Positions 18,950-26,876 of a stretch of DNA of 64,000 nt are shown here, piece after piece. Under the pieces are notes generated by a model. That model was not told the origin of the DNA and searched no databases. It was given only the letters and a program-made list of their open reading frames with translations. The DNA is taken from positions 1 through 64,000 of the forward strand of contig JAEUPJ010000006.1 in NCBI GenBank assembly GCA_016790285.1, written 5' to 3'. Position 1 is the first letter of the stretch, and each line of letters starts with the position of its first letter. The stretch is from Roseateles sp. (GTDB lineage: Bacteria > Pseudomonadota > Gammaproteobacteria > Burkholderiales > Burkholderiaceae_C). The translations under genes were made by a program, and so were the position numbers.

Positions 18950-18978
18950 TTGACTAGATGAACTGATCAGTTCACATT
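18950..18978 (+). promoter_or_regulatory. Promoter of the fasciclin genes with TetR-type operator
   Basis: A -35-like TTGACT (18950-18955), a 17-base spacer and a weak -10 CACATT (18973-18978). The perfect palindrome TGAACTGATCAGTTCA (18959-18974) fills the spacer, where a bound repressor would block RNA polymerase. The divergent tetR gene begins 93 bases away. Transcription would start near 18986, leaving a leader of about 25 bases with AAGAGGTG ahead of the ATG at 19011. Confidence 0.7.
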
Positions 18979-19010
18979 GTGGGCATGCGAGTTTTCGAAG
19001 AGGTGCCCCC

Positions 19011-19865
19011 ATGCTGAACGCCTGGATGTCGTGGATGCCAAGCTGGCAGTCGTCGCTGATGCCGCCGTCGCCCTCGGCGCCTGCGCCGAGCTGCCAATGG
19101 CTGGACGAGGCCATGCGCCATGCGGAACTGGGCGCGTTGCTCGCCGCGCCGCTGGGCACCACGCTGCTGGCGCCGACCGACGCCGCGCTGGAGGCTGCCG
19201 GTGTGCAGCCCACGGCGATGGCGCCGGATGCCTTGCAGCGCTGGCTGCTGGCCCACCTCACGCTCGCGTCGCCGCAGGAGGACGGCCTGCTGCCGCTGCT
19301 CAACGGCAGCCTGCTGCGCCGCGCCGAACAGGGCCCGGGCTGGGTCGACGCCGAAGGGCAGGTCGTGCGGCTGCTCGGCCGCCCGCAGTGGCGCCAGCAG
19401 TTGCGCGTGCAGGCCATCGACCGGCCGATTGCCGCCGCACGCCAGACCGTGTGGCAGCGCGTGTCCGGCGACCCGACGCTGGCCCGGCTGGCCGGCGCCA
19501 TGGAGCGCTGCGGCCTGCACCACCTGCTGGGCTGCGGCGGGCCGTTCACGTTGTTCGCCCCCAGCGAAGCCGGGCTGGCACGCGCCGCGGCGCGGTTGGG
19601 CCTCGGCCACGCCGCGCTGTGGCAGGACACCGAGCGGCTGCGTGCGCTGCTGCTCAACCACATCGTCCCGGGCCGCTGGGCCAGCAGCGAGCTGCCTTGG
19701 CCGGGCCGCCTGCGCACGCTCGGCGATGGCGAACTGCATCTCGAGGCGCTGGGCCGGCTGCGCAGCGGCGACCTGAGCCTGCCTCTCGCGCGCGGCAGCG
19801 ACCAGCCCTGCAGCAACGGCCTGCTGCACCGCCTGCCCGAGGCGCTGCTGCCCCCGGCCGACTGA
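19011..19865 (+). CDS. Protein with two divergent fasciclin (FAS1) domains
   Basis: A 284-aa protein with two FAS1-like units. The first has TTLLAPTDAALEAAGV and LLAHLTLA; the second has GPFTLFAPSEAGLARAAA and LLNHIVPGRW followed by NGLLHRLPEALLPP, matching the H1/YH/H2 pattern of FAS1 domains. The N-terminus is Met-, Trp- and Pro-rich and does not look like a normal signal peptide, unlike its two FAS1 neighbours, so its location is unclear. It is preceded by a good ribosome site (AAGAGGTG) and is the first gene behind the TetR-type operator. Confidence 0.75.
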   Translation: MLNAWMSWMPSWQSSLMPPSPSAPAPSCQWLDEAMRHAELGALLAAPLGTTLLAPTDAALEAAGVQPTAMAPDALQRWLLAHLTLASPQEDGLLPLLNGSLLRRAEQGPGWVDAEGQVVRLLGRPQWRQQLRVQAIDRPIAAARQTVWQRVSGDPTLARLAGAMERCGLHHLLGCGGPFTLFAPSEAGLARAAARLGLGHAALWQDTERLRALLLNHIVPGRWASSELPWPGRLRTLGDGELHLEALGRLRSGDLSLPLARGSDQPCSNGLLHRLPEALLPPAD

Positions 19866-19958
19866 GCGGCCCGCCCCCCTGTTCCTTCCCCCGGATCACG
19901 GCGCCCCGCGCGGGCGCTGCGGCATCACTCACCCTCGATACCTCTCAAGGAGACTCCG

Positions 19959-21752
19959 ATGCGACTGTTGAACTGGTTCAAAGGCCTGCTGATGGCCGGC
20001 TTCCTCGCGGGCCTGGCGGCCTGTGGCGGCGGGAGTGGTTCGTCCCCCACTCTCGTGGACTTGGCCCGCAACGATGCCCGCTTCAGCGTGCTCGCCGAGG
20101 CCATCCAGGCCGCCGACCTGACCTCGACACTGAGCGGCCCCACGACCTACACCGTGCTCGCGCCGACCGACGCGGCCTTCGCGGCGCTGCTGACCGAACT
20201 CAACCTCACCAAGGCCCAGCTGCTCGCCAACAAGCCGCTGCTCACGGCCGTGCTGCAGTACCACGTGCTGGCCGGCGAGGTCCCGCGCACGGCCGTGCCC
20301 CTGGGCAAGGCGATCACGCCCGTGGGCGGCGGCTTCTTCAAGGTGGACAGCCAGGGCGGCGCGCTGGTCGTGACCGATGGCCGCAACCGCAAGGCCACGA
20401 TCACCCAGACCGACCTCGTGGCCACCAACGGCCTGCTGCATGTCGTGGACAAGGTGCTGCTGCCCGCCGACAAGACCGTCGTGCAGACCGCGCAGGGCGC
20501 CCCGGTCTTCAGCACGCTGGTGGACGCCGTCGTGGCGGCCAACCTGCAGGGCACGCTTTCGGGCACCGGCCCCTTCACGGTCTTCGCGCCGACCAACGCC
20601 GCCTTCGCCGCGGCGCTGACCGAACTGGGCGTCAGCAAGGAAGCGCTGCTCGCCGACACCGCACTGCTCACCAAGATCCTGACCTACCACGTGGTGCCGG
20701 GCCGGGTGCTGAAGGCCGACGTGCCGGTGGGCGCGGCCATCACGACCGTGGAGGGCCAGACCTTCTCGGTCGACGCGAGCCTGGCCATCACCGACCGCCT
20801 GGGCCGCAAGGCCGCCATCACCGCCACCGACACGCTGGCGAGCAACGGCGTGGTGCACACCATCGACAAGGTCATCCTGCCGTCCGACGTGACGCTGCCG
20901 GGCCAGCGCACGCTGGTGCAGCAGCTGCAGGCGATGCCGCAGTTCAGCATCCTGGTGGAAGCCGTCGTCGCAGCCAACCTGCAGGATGCGCTGTCCGCCG
21001 CCGGCCCGCTGACCGTCTTCGCGCCCACCAACAACGCCTTCGCCGCGCTGCTGGCAGAGCTCGGGCTCACCAAGGACCAGCTGCTGGCCAACAAGCCGCT
21101 GCTGAGCGCCGTGCTGCAGTACCACGTGCTGGGCAGCCAGGTCGTGAGCAGCGCGGTGCCGCTGGGCAAGGCGATCACGCCGCTGGCCGGGGGCATCTTC
21201 AAGATCGACAGCACGGGCGGCGCCCTCGTCGTGACGGACGGCCGCAACCGCCGCGCCACCATCGGCTTTGCGGACCTGCGCGTGAAGAATGGCGTCATCC
21301 ACGCCCTCGACAAGGTGCTGCTGCCGGCCAACCAGGACATCGTGCAGACGGCGATCTCGCTGCCGCAGTTCAGCATCCTCGTCGAAGCCGTCGTCGCGGC
21401 CGGCCTTCAGGACGCCCTGGCCGCGCCCGGCCCGCTGACGGTCTTCGCGCCCACCAACACGGCCTTCGCCGCGCTGCTGGGTGAACTGGGCGTCACGAAG
21501 GAGCAACTGCTGGCCGACAAGCCGCTGCTCACCCAGGTGCTGACCTACCACGTGGTGCCCGGGCACGTGCTCAAGGCCGACGTGCCGCTGAACACGCCGA
21601 TTGCCACGCTGCAGGGCGACACCTTCACCGTGAACGCGAACCTGGCCATCACCGACCAGCGCGCCCGCAGCGCCGGCATCACCGCCACCGACGTGCTCGC
21701 GAGCAACGGCGTCATCCACGTCATCGACAAGGTGATCCTGCCGCGCCCCTGA
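19959..21752 (+). CDS. Four-domain fasciclin (FAS1) lipoprotein
   Basis: A 597-aa lipoprotein: signal peptide with lipobox LAAC (Cys about 21), a short Gly/Ser linker, then four FAS1 domains of roughly 135-140 residues. Each has an APT-D/N-AFAALL motif, a YHV segment and a terminal VDKV-LP or IDKVILP. Domains 1 and 3 share YHVL, VPLGKAITP and ALVVTDGRNR; domains 2 and 4 share TYHVVPG, VLKADVP and AGITATD or AAITATD, so the protein is a duplicated A-B pair. FAS1 domains mediate adhesion in many organisms. It probably follows the two-domain gene in one transcript. Confidence 0.92.
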   Translation: MRLLNWFKGLLMAGFLAGLAACGGGSGSSPTLVDLARNDARFSVLAEAIQAADLTSTLSGPTTYTVLAPTDAAFAALLTELNLTKAQLLANKPLLTAVLQYHVLAGEVPRTAVPLGKAITPVGGGFFKVDSQGGALVVTDGRNRKATITQTDLVATNGLLHVVDKVLLPADKTVVQTAQGAPVFSTLVDAVVAANLQGTLSGTGPFTVFAPTNAAFAAALTELGVSKEALLADTALLTKILTYHVVPGRVLKADVPVGAAITTVEGQTFSVDASLAITDRLGRKAAITATDTLASNGVVHTIDKVILPSDVTLPGQRTLVQQLQAMPQFSILVEAVVAANLQDALSAAGPLTVFAPTNNAFAALLAELGLTKDQLLANKPLLSAVLQYHVLGSQVVSSAVPLGKAITPLAGGIFKIDSTGGALVVTDGRNRRATIGFADLRVKNGVIHALDKVLLPANQDIVQTAISLPQFSILVEAVVAAGLQDALAAPGPLTVFAPTNTAFAALLGELGVTKEQLLADKPLLTQVLTYHVVPGHVLKADVPLNTPIATLQGDTFTVNANLAITDQRARSAGITATDVLASNGVIHVIDKVILPRP

Positions 21753-21822
21753 TGTTCCCCGTGGGCCGGCCCCCTGCGGTCGGCCCGCTTTCCCTTCCCT
21801 CCACCCCTGAAAGACCTCACCC

Positions 21823-22275
21823 ATGAAGAAGTACATCGCCCTCGCTGCCCTCGCCCTCGCCGCTGCCGGCGCGCAGGCCAAGGACATCGTCGACACCGCC
21901 GTCGCTGCCGGCAACTTCAAGACCCTCGCCACCGCGCTGCAGGCCGCGGGCCTGGTCGACACGCTCAAGGGCCCGGGCCCGTTCACGGTGTTCGCGCCCA
22001 CGGACGCGGCCTTCGCCAAGATCCCCAAGGCCGATCTCGACGCCCTGCTCAAGGACAAGGCCAAGCTCACCGCGGTGCTGACGTATCACGTCGTGCCCGG
22101 CAAGGTCATGGCCAAGGACGTCAAGGCCGGCAAGGTCAAGACGGTGCAGGGCAGCGAGCTGACTGTCGCCACGATGGGCGGCGTCATGGTGGACAACGCC
22201 AAGGTCACGGCGACCGACATCGCCGCTGACAACGGCGTCATCCACGTCATCGACACGGTCGTGATGCCCAAGTAA
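21823..22275 (+). CDS. Secreted single-domain fasciclin (FAS1) protein
   Basis: A 150-aa protein with a type I signal peptide ([20 protein letters not shown], cut after AQA) and one complete FAS1 domain: [32 protein letters not shown], and a terminal [14 protein letters not shown]. It resembles the MPB70-like bacterial FAS1 proteins, which are small, soluble and secreted. AAAGACCT before the ATG is a poor ribosome site. It is the third FAS1 gene in a row on this strand. Confidence 0.95.
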   Translation: MKKYIALAALALAAAGAQAKDIVDTAVAAGNFKTLATALQAAGLVDTLKGPGPFTVFAPTDAAFAKIPKADLDALLKDKAKLTAVLTYHVVPGKVMAKDVKAGKVKTVQGSELTVATMGGVMVDNAKVTATDIAADNGVIHVIDTVVMPK

Positions 22276-22334
22276 GCCCCTCGGCGGCGGCCCTCGCCAG
22301 CCGGCGGGGGGCGCCGCCCCACCTGGAGCCGCCC

Positions 22335-22952
22335 ATGCTCGCGCGCCTGTTCTGCACGCTCTTGCTCTTCATGGCCACGACTGCCCAAGCGATCGAGGAA
22401 CCCAGCTACCAGGTGCTGCAGTCCGACGGTGCCTTCGAGCTGCGCCAGTACGAGCCGACGCTGGTGGCCCACGTGGACGTCGCGGGCGACGCCAGCGAGG
22501 CGCGCAACGCGGGCTTTCGGCTGCTGGCCGGCTACATCTTCGGTGGCAACCAGGGCCAGCGGAAGATCGACATGACCGCACCCGTCACCCAGGCGGCCGC
22601 CAGCACCCCGGGCGAGAAGATCGCCATGACCGCGCCCGTCACGCAGGGGGCTGCGGGCCCAGGCCGCTGGCGCGTGAGCTTCACGATGCCGCGCGCCTAC
22701 AGCCTGCAGACGCTGCCCATGCCCAACGACCCGCGTGTGCGCTTCGAGGTGCTGCCGGGTGAGAAGCGCGCCGTGGTGCGCTTCGATGGCTTCTCGACCG
22801 AATCCAATCTCGGCCGCCACCGCGCCCTGCTCGAAGCCTGGGTGCAGCAGCGCGGCCTCAAGCCTGCGGGCGAGTACGTCACCGCCTTCTACAACGACCC
22901 CTTCACCCTGCCGTGGAACCGCCGCAACGAGTGGTGGGTGGCCGTGGAGTGA
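22335..22952 (+). CDS. SOUL-family heme-binding-like protein, secreted
   Basis: A 205-aa protein with a signal peptide ending near TAQA, then a SOUL domain: EPSYQVLQSDGAFELRQYEP, LLAGYIFGGNQGQRKIDMTA, and a repeated MTAPVTQ motif, followed by VSFTMPRAYSLQTLP and the late AFYNDPFTLPWNRRNE. Bacterial SOUL proteins are secreted or periplasmic and their ligand is mostly untested. It follows the FAS1 genes by 60 bases, a gap that holds a GC-rich inverted repeat without a T tract. Confidence 0.92.
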   Translation: MLARLFCTLLLFMATTAQAIEEPSYQVLQSDGAFELRQYEPTLVAHVDVAGDASEARNAGFRLLAGYIFGGNQGQRKIDMTAPVTQAAASTPGEKIAMTAPVTQGAAGPGRWRVSFTMPRAYSLQTLPMPNDPRVRFEVLPGEKRAVVRFDGFSTESNLGRHRALLEAWVQQRGLKPAGEYVTAFYNDPFTLPWNRRNEWWVAVE

Positions 22953-22961
22953 GCGGGGCGT

Positions 22962-23585
22962 TCAACCTGGCGTGCGGCCCGGCCGCACGAACGCGTCCCG
23001 CGCCCGCTGGGCCTCGGCCCAGTGATGGCAGCCCGGCTGGTGGTCGTTGATGAGGCCCATGGCCTGCATCAGCGCATGCATGGTGGTGGGCCCGACGAAC
23101 TTCCAGCCGCGCTGTTTCAGGTCCTTGGACAGGGCCTCGGACGGCGCCGACTGCGACAGGTTGTGCGCGACCGAGTTCTTTGGCGGCTCGAAGCGCCACA
23201 AGTAGGCGGCCAGCGACCCCTGCGAGGCCACCAGCTCCACGCAGCGCCCGGCGTTGTGGATGGCCGCTTCGATCTTGCCGCGGTGGCGCACGATGCCCGG
23301 GTCGGCGAGCAGCCGGGCCACGTCTGCCGCGTCAAAGCGGGCCACGCGATGGAAGTCGAAGCCCGCGAACGCAGCGCGAAAGGCCTCGCGCTTGTTCAGG
23401 ATGGTGCGCCACGACAGCCCGCTCTGGAAGCCTTCGAGGCAGAGCTTCTCGAACAGGCGGAAGTCGTCGGCCACCGGGCGGCCCCACTCCTCGTCGTGGT
23501 ATCTCAGGTAGGCGGCGTCGCCGGGTGCGGCGGCGCACCAGGCGCAGCGCGGACGGCCATCGGGCGGGAGGTACAGGGGTTTCAA
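22962..23585 (-). CDS. tag: DNA-3-methyladenine glycosylase I
   Basis: A 207-aa helix-hairpin-helix glycosylase that removes 3-methyladenine. The zinc-binding N-terminal CAWCAA and YHDEEWGRPV motif and the C-terminal GLINDHQPGCHHW (histidine and cysteine ligands) are present, as are FEKLCLEGFQSGLSWRTIL and KFVGPTTMHALMQA. The first residues (MKPLYLPPDG) are a short extension. It overlaps the upstream solute-binding protein gene by 4 bases, a link without a clear functional reason. Confidence 0.95.
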   Translation of the reverse strand: MKPLYLPPDGRPRCAWCAAAPGDAAYLRYHDEEWGRPVADDFRLFEKLCLEGFQSGLSWRTILNKREAFRAAFAGFDFHRVARFDAADVARLLADPGIVRHRGKIEAAIHNAGRCVELVASQGSLAAYLWRFEPPKNSVAHNLSQSAPSEALSKDLKQRGWKFVGPTTMHALMQAMGLINDHQPGCHHWAEAQRARDAFVRPGRTPG

Positions 23586-24334
23586 CGGTATTTCTCGGCC
23601 AGTTGGCGCAGCACGCCGTCATGCTCCAGGCGGCGCAGGGCTTCGGTCAATCGCTCCACGAGCGGGGCGGGCAGGTCGGAGCGGACGGTCAGGTACTGCG
23701 CCTCCTCCTGGAACACCGTGCGGCCCAGGCGCACCCGGTCGCCCAGGCGGGCGTCGCGGATGTGGCGCAGCAGGTTCACGTCCTGCCCGTAGATGGCGTC
23801 GGTGCGGCCCAGCGTCAGCATCTGCAGCGCCTCGCGCTCGGAGCTCACCTCGGACAGGTTCACGCCGGCGATGTCGAGCTTGCGCGCCAGCACCGTGCCA
23901 CGGGTGACGAGCACCGGCTTGACCTGGCTCATCGTGGCCAGGTCCAGCAGGCTGTCCACGAGCCGGCTGTCGTCCAGGCGCTGCACGATGACGTGGCGCA
24001 CCATGTACAGCGGGACCGGGACATAACGCCACTGTCGCTCGCGCTCGGGCGATCGCAGCAGGCAGAAGAACACGTCCAGCTGGCCTTCGCCGAGCATGCG
24101 CTCCACGCGGCGCAGCGGCATGAGCTGCTCGAGCCCGGTGAAGCGCAGCCCCGGGTCCACGCGCTCGACGGCGCGCAGCACGTCCATGCAGATGCCCGGC
24201 CGCTGCGGCCCGCCCTCGGGGTCGTACTTGACGATGGAGCTGGCCTGCTGGACCGTGCGCAGGGTCACCTCTTGTGCCTGGCTGTCGGACAGCGCCAACA
24301 GCCCGATCAGCCCGCAGCAGTCGCGTCGCAGCAT
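23582..24334 (-). CDS. Periplasmic solute-binding protein (family 3-like)
   Basis: A 250-aa protein with a short N-terminal signal (ending near SQAQ) and an amino-acid-type solute-binding fold: GICMDVLRAVERVDPGLRFT, QLDVFFCLLRSPERERQWRY, and VERLTEALRRLEHDGVLRQLAEKY, the usual C-terminal helix of the family. No ABC permease or ATPase is adjacent, so it is an orphan that may act in sensing or with distant transporters. It overlaps tag by 4 bases. Confidence 0.8.
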   Translation of the reverse strand: MLRRDCCGLIGLLALSDSQAQEVTLRTVQQASSIVKYDPEGGPQRPGICMDVLRAVERVDPGLRFTGLEQLMPLRRVERMLGEGQLDVFFCLLRSPERERQWRYVPVPLYMVRHVIVQRLDDSRLVDSLLDLATMSQVKPVLVTRGTVLARKLDIAGVNLSEVSSEREALQMLTLGRTDAIYGQDVNLLRHIRDARLGDRVRLGRTVFQEEAQYLTVRSDLPAPLVERLTEALRRLEHDGVLRQLAEKYR

Positions 24335-24398
24335 GGAGGTTCACGCGATCCTGGGGACATTCGTGGAGCATAGCGCCCGAGGCCGGCAGAATGCACGC

Positions 24399-24773
24399 AT
24401 GGCCAACCCTCGTTTCAGTTGCTCCGTGACGGTTCAGGCCCTGCCCGAGCAGACGCACCTCGAGCAGGGGCTCTATGCCTACAGCTACACCGTCACCATC
24501 GAGAACACCGGCGACGTGCTGTCGCAGCTGGTCGGTCGCCACTGGGAGATCACCGATGCGCGCGGGCAGGTGCAGGTCGTCGACGGCCTGGCCGTCGTCG
24601 GCCACCAGCCGGTGCTCGCGCCGGGCCAGAGCTTCCAGTACAGCTCCTGGGCCCAGATCGGCACGCCCCAGGGCACCATGCGTGGTCGCTTCCTGTGCGT
24701 GACGGAGGCCTGCGAGGTGTTCTACACCGAGGTTGCCGAGTTCCTTCTCGCTGACAGCGCCTCCCTGCATTGA
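24399..24773 (+). CDS. apaG: ApaG protein (CO2+/Mg2+ efflux-associated)
   Basis: A 124-aa beta-sandwich protein. The family pattern is intact: a first strand SCSVTVQALPEQTH, YTVTIENTGDVLSQLVGRHWEITDARG, then PVLAPGQSFQYSSWAQIGTPQGTMRG and a last strand around VFYTEVAEFLL. Its biochemical role is unsettled. A CAGAAT hexamer ends 6 nt before the ATG. Its stop overlaps the TTG start of the next gene. Confidence 0.95.
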   Translation: MANPRFSCSVTVQALPEQTHLEQGLYAYSYTVTIENTGDVLSQLVGRHWEITDARGQVQVVDGLAVVGHQPVLAPGQSFQYSSWAQIGTPQGTMRGRFLCVTEACEVFYTEVAEFLLADSASLH

Positions 24774-26731
24774 CCTGGGATCTCACCGCCCTGCTGAACG
24801 CGGCCGACCCGCAGGCGCCGCTCGCCGAGCGCAACCTGTGGCTGGTGCGGCTGCTCGAGTGGCTGCGCCACGCGCCCCGCGAGGAGTCGGCCTCCGGCAC
24901 GCCCCGGCCTCTCGTGCGTCTCAAGCACCTGCTCAACGTGCTGGAGCGCCATCCCGAGCATGCCTGGGCGTTCGCCAACGTCATCGGCGGCGTCTGGAAC
25001 GATGTCGACGCCGTGTCGCTGTTCGCCGAGGTGGGCTTTGCGCCGCGCATGGCGCTCTGGCACGAATTCCTCGGCCGCCTGCGCCGCCGCCTGCTGCCCG
25101 GCACCACCGACAGCCGCGACCTCGCGGCCCTGTTCGAGTTGCTGTTCGGCAGCGAGGCCGACGAGGACTGGATCGCCGCCATCGACGACGACCTGCTCGC
25201 GCGGCTGAGCCTGCTGTTCTCGGCCACGCCCGACGACGGCTGGCGGGTCGAGGCCCGATCGGCCATCACCGTGCTGATCAGCCACGTCCATGCCGCAGGC
25301 CTGGCGGGCGCCCTGCGCGTGCGCATGGACGAGCAACTCGTGCAGGACAAGCCCTTTCACCAGCTGCCCTCGGCGTGGGAGGCGGTCGAGCGGGCCATGG
25401 CGGCCGGCGACGACGCCGCGCTGGCCCCGGCCACGCCCTACCTGCGCGCGCTGCTGGACCGTTGCCGCGACGCCGCGCTGACGGTGCCCGAGCACCTGGA
25501 GGCCCACGGCGTGTCGGTGGACCTGATGTTCTCGGTCGAACAGCTCACGGCACGGCTGGACCGCATCGAGGCGCTGCTGGCCTGCCTGCTGTCGCAGGAG
25601 CCGCAGCGTGAGCTGCTGCGCCTGGTGGCCGGCCTCGTGCGCGTGGTGCACGAGCGGCGCAGCCTGCGCACGCTGTTCGCGCGGCACTACTCGCTGCTGG
25701 CGCGCAAGGTGGCCGAGCGCAGTGCCGAGACGGGCGAGCATTACATCACCCGCAGCCGCGAGGAGTACCGCGACATGCTGCGCCGCGCGGCCGGTGGCGG
25801 CGCCATCATCGCCGGCACCACGCTGCTCAAGTTCCTCATCGCCATGCTCGGCTTCACGGCTTTCTGGGGAGGCTTCTGGGCGGGCGTCAACTATGCGCTG
25901 AGTTTCGTCGTCATCCACCTGCTGCACTGGACGGTGGCGACCAAGCAGCCCGCCATGACGGCCCCCGCCATGGCCGAGAAGCTGCAGCACATCGACCGCG
26001 ACGAGGGCGTGGAAGGCTTTGTCGACGAGGTGACCCACCTCGTGCGCTCTCAGGTGGCCGGCATCATTGGCAACCTGGCGCTCGCCGCGCCGCTGGTGCT
26101 GGCCGTGCAGGGCCTGTGCTGGCTGGCGTTCGGGGCGCCGCTGGTGGGCGAGAAGGACGCGCTGTACGTGCTCAAGTCGCTGAACCTGCTGGGGCCGTCG
26201 CTGCTGTTCGCGGCCTTCACCGGCACGCTGCTGTTCGCGTCGAGCCTGATTGCGGGCTGGGTCGAGAACTGGTTCGTCTTCCACCGCCTGGACAGCGCCA
26301 TCGCCTGGAACCCGCGCATCGTGGCGCTGCTCGGGCGCGGCCGCGCGCAGGCCTGGTCGCGCTGGTGGCGAGCCAACATCTCGGGGCTCACCGCCAACAT
26401 CAGCCTGGGCCTGATGCTCGGCCTCGTGCCGAGCGTGGGCGTCTTCTTCGGCCTGGGGCTGGAGGTGCGCCACGTGACCCTCTCCACGGGCCAGCTGGCG
26501 GCGGCCGTCGGGGCGCTGGGCGTGGGCGTGATGGCGACGTGGGCGTTCTGGTCCTGCGTGCTGTGCATCGCCGGCATCGGCGTGCTCAACGTGGGGGTGA
26601 GCTTCTTCTGCGCGTTCAAGGTGGCGATGCGCTCGCGCGGCATCCGCCTGGCCGACCGGCGCCGCGTCTACGCGGCCATCCGCGCGCGGCTGCGGCGTGC
26701 CCCGATGAGCTTCCTCGTGCCGCCTAAGTGA
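24770..26731 (+). CDS. PF10136-type 'site-specific recombinase' membrane protein
   Basis: A 653-aa protein that matches, from its opening DLTALLNAADPQAPLAERNLWLVRLL onwards, the betaproteobacterial family named after Neisseria Gcr. The first 330 residues are helical and soluble; from about residue 340 there are six or more membrane segments (for example LIAMLGFTAFWGGFWAGVNY). I see no tyrosine- or serine-recombinase catalytic motif, so the family name should be treated with care. The start is TTG inside the apaG stop (TTGA), which implies translational coupling. Confidence 0.85.
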   Translation: MTWDLTALLNAADPQAPLAERNLWLVRLLEWLRHAPREESASGTPRPLVRLKHLLNVLERHPEHAWAFANVIGGVWNDVDAVSLFAEVGFAPRMALWHEFLGRLRRRLLPGTTDSRDLAALFELLFGSEADEDWIAAIDDDLLARLSLLFSATPDDGWRVEARSAITVLISHVHAAGLAGALRVRMDEQLVQDKPFHQLPSAWEAVERAMAAGDDAALAPATPYLRALLDRCRDAALTVPEHLEAHGVSVDLMFSVEQLTARLDRIEALLACLLSQEPQRELLRLVAGLVRVVHERRSLRTLFARHYSLLARKVAERSAETGEHYITRSREEYRDMLRRAAGGGAIIAGTTLLKFLIAMLGFTAFWGGFWAGVNYALSFVVIHLLHWTVATKQPAMTAPAMAEKLQHIDRDEGVEGFVDEVTHLVRSQVAGIIGNLALAAPLVLAVQGLCWLAFGAPLVGEKDALYVLKSLNLLGPSLLFAAFTGTLLFASSLIAGWVENWFVFHRLDSAIAWNPRIVALLGRGRAQAWSRWWRANISGLTANISLGLMLGLVPSVGVFFGLGLEVRHVTLSTGQLAAAVGALGVGVMATWAFWSCVLCIAGIGVLNVGVSFFCAFKVAMRSRGIRLADRRRVYAAIRARLRRAPMSFLVPPK

Positions 26732-26735
26732 GCCC

Positions 26736-26876
26736 TCAGTCGTCCTTGCGCTCGCCCTTGTTGCGGCCGGCGAACATGGTCCACCAGATGATGAACACGA
26801 AGATGAGCAGCGCGCCGAGGGCTTCGAGGGCAAGGAGCAGCATGGCGGGGTGGGCGCGTGGGGTGGTGGCGGTCAT
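26736..26876 (-). CDS. Small single-span membrane protein (46 aa)
   Basis: A 46-aa reading frame with one strong membrane segment, LLLALEALGALLIFVFIIWW, followed by TMFAGRNKGERKDD, a charged cytoplasmic tail. This looks like a real small membrane protein rather than noise. It runs against the start of mltA: its 5' part overlaps the first 35 bases of mltA. A shorter start at 26843 (35 aa) would make the two ATGs share one CATG. Neither start has a good ribosome site. No function is known to me. Confidence 0.5.
   Translation of the reverse strand: MTATTPRAHPAMLLLALEALGALLIFVFIIWWTMFAGRNKGERKDD

Noticed and set aside
22276-22334. GC-rich inverted repeat between the FAS1 and SOUL genes as terminator
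   Set aside because: Seven-base arms are far apart and there is no T tract; not enough to call a terminator.
24770-26731. A true tyrosine or serine recombinase
   Set aside because: The family carries that name, but no catalytic motif is visible and the C-terminal half is a membrane domain; no attachment sites are seen.
26728-26841. Upstream start for mltA
   Set aside because: It would put 38 residues before the lipoprotein signal peptide, and the ribosome site fits the ATG at 26842.
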